Shown in pieces: positions 13,466 through 14,398 of a stretch of 14,398 nucleotides of DNA; position 1 is the first letter of the stretch; the number at the start of each line of letters is the position of its first letter. Below the pieces are notes generated by a model. That model did no database searches. It was not told the DNA's origin and was given only the letters and a program-made list of their open reading frames with translations. The translations under genes and the position numbers were made by a program. This DNA comes from Paludibacter sp. Its GTDB lineage: Bacteria > Bacteroidota > Bacteroidia > Bacteroidales > Paludibacteraceae. The stretch is from contig JANJXE010000133.1 in assembly GCA_024709185.1 (NCBI GenBank), positions 1-14,398 on the forward strand, written 5' to 3'.

Positions 13466-14398
13466 CTAAATCCCCTTATCCAGCGGTATCTCAAAATAAA
13501 CGGTGGTACCTTTCCCCTTTTCCGATTCGAGCTCAATTCGTCCACCCAGTATTTCAATAATGCCTTTAGCGATGGACAGCCCCAGCCCGCTGCCTTCATA
13601 TGCGCGGGTCATCGATGTATCTTCCTGATAGAAAGGCTCGAAAACGGCGCTCAGCTTATCGGATTCTATGCCTTTACCCGTATCCTTAATAAAAATTCGT
13701 AATGAGGTTCTGTGCACAAAACATCCGACAGTGATACTTCCAGCAGTTGTGAATTTCAATGCGTTGTCGAGTAACTGCTGAAATACTTTTCCCAGCAGTG
13801 CCTCATCGGTACGTATCACCAACGTAGAGAGGTTTTGAGGTATCTCAACCAACAAGCTGATTTTTTTTTGAAGGCACCGCACTTGCAATTTCTCCACATG
13901 ATTAGCTATCAATGAAGCAACATGCACTTCTTCGATGCGGGGGATAATTGTTTTGGCAATCAATTCAGCATTGTCCATGATATCGGTAATGGTTTGCAAC
14001 AATCGATTCGTACTTTGTTGTAAAATTGTGTAATACTGTTCTTTATCTTCTTGCGTCAATCCGTCGGTCATAAACAAATCGGCGAATCCGAGAATACCGT
14101 TCAGCGGAGTGCGTATTTCGTGCGAAATATTATTCAGGAAGGCAGTTTTCAAGCGGCTGCTTTCTTCGGCTTTTTCTTTTGCCCGTAACAAATCGAGTTC
14201 GAGTAATTTCTTCTCTGTAATATCCTGATTTACTCCATACGCTTTCAGAGTTTGTCCAAACTGATCTTTTACAATAAAATACTTAACTGCTATGTATCCA
14301 ACTGCTCCATCAAAGTACTTTATTTTATGCTCAAAAGAGCGGGAGAAATTCGGATCAGAAGTATTTTTTGCCTTTTCTATTTCCTCTATAATAAATTG
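13466..14398 (-). CDS. PAS-domain sensor histidine kinase, C-terminal part (N-terminus beyond window)
   Basis: The frame is open to the right window edge, giving 310 residues of a longer protein; a TTG at 14191 is internal. The visible N-terminal part is a PAS/PAC domain end: FEHKIKYFDGAVGYIAVKYF, then KDQFGQTLKAYGVNQDITEKK. A short coiled linker (LLRAKEKAEESSRLKT) follows. The kinase carries the H-box NNISHEIRTPLNGILGFADL, N-box QQLLDNALKFT, G1 DTGKGIE, F-box FEPFYQ and G2 GSGLGLSIAKGI. All catalytic motifs are intact, and the protein ends shortly after the ATPase domain (EIPLDKGI) with no receiver domain. With PAS sensing it may be cytoplasmic or membrane-bound; the missing N-terminus decides that. 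It is separated from the AraC gene by a 160-base gap in convergent orientation, so it is probably unrelated to the sugar module. Confidence 0.92.
   Translation of the reverse strand, partial: QFIIEEIEKAKNTSDPNFSRSFEHKIKYFDGAVGYIAVKYFIVKDQFGQTLKAYGVNQDITEKKLLELDLLRAKEKAEESSRLKTAFLNNISHEIRTPLNGILGFADLFMTDGLTQEDKEQYYTILQQSTNRLLQTITDIMDNAELIAKTIIPRIEEVHVASLIANHVEKLQVRCLQKKISLLVEIPQNLSTLVIRTDEALLGKVFQQLLDNALKFTTAGSITVGCFVHRTSLRIFIKDTGKGIESDKLSAVFEPFYQEDTSMTRAYEGSGLGLSIAKGIIEILGGRIELESEKGKGTTVYFEIPLDKGI

Noticed and set aside
1..14398. CRISPR array, tRNA, rRNA, insertion sequence or integrase
   Set aside because: There are no regularly spaced repeats, cloverleaf-like segments, terminal inverted repeats or transposase motifs. 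The Rhs cluster appears exchanged by recombination rather than carried on a visible mobile element.

Overview
The window reads as chromosomal DNA of a member of the Bacteroidota (Bacteroidales or a relative). Three things point there. The Rhs C-terminal core has the typical Bacteroidota wording (DPLAEKYYSISPY followed by GNNPVN and VDPDGR). Several start regions carry TAnnTTTG-type -7 boxes, one with a TTTG about 20 bases upstream, and clear Shine-Dalgarno sequences are scarce. The two-domain AraC regulator and the histidine kinases also look like those of this phylum. No rRNA, tRNA, CRISPR array or insertion sequence was seen.

Region A (1-2269, plus strand) is the tail of an Rhs polymorphic-toxin locus. 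It holds the 3' end of a large Rhs gene (core end plus a variable tip) and two tiny two-helix membrane proteins. An ORF remnant that looks like a displaced second toxin tip follows, then a leucine-rich-repeat-like protein that overlaps it and a small lipoprotein. Base composition drops sharply to A+T-rich right after the DPDGR motif and stays low to about 2300, as expected for exchanged tip/immunity cassettes. None of the tip or immunity families could be named.

Region B (2334-4944, minus strand) is a probable three-gene operon, read right to left: a UPF0251/DUF134 DNA-binding protein, an AIM24/TIGR00266 protein, and a two-helix sensor histidine kinase with no response regulator nearby. Region C (5118-7523, plus strand) is a bifunctional class A penicillin-binding protein transcribed divergently from it. 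The two candidate -7 boxes form a perfect 8-base inverted repeat.

Region D (7454-13305) is a compact carbohydrate-uptake module. An AraC-family regulator (plus) is divergent from a sugar-porter MFS transporter and a 1130-residue cytoplasmic protein with an N-terminal DUF5107-type, mutarotase-like domain and a long TPR C-terminus (both minus). The shared 152-base intergenic region holds a good promoter for the regulator and repeated CGATA(T)(T)AC elements that could be operator half-sites. There is no SusC/SusD pair, kinase or isomerase, so the DUF5107-TPR protein is the only candidate for acting on the imported sugar. Its 3' end overlaps the PBP gene by 70 bases.

Region E (13306-14398, minus strand) holds a short remnant resembling the C-terminal end of a glycoside hydrolase, then the 3' part of a PAS-type sensor histidine kinase that runs off the window.
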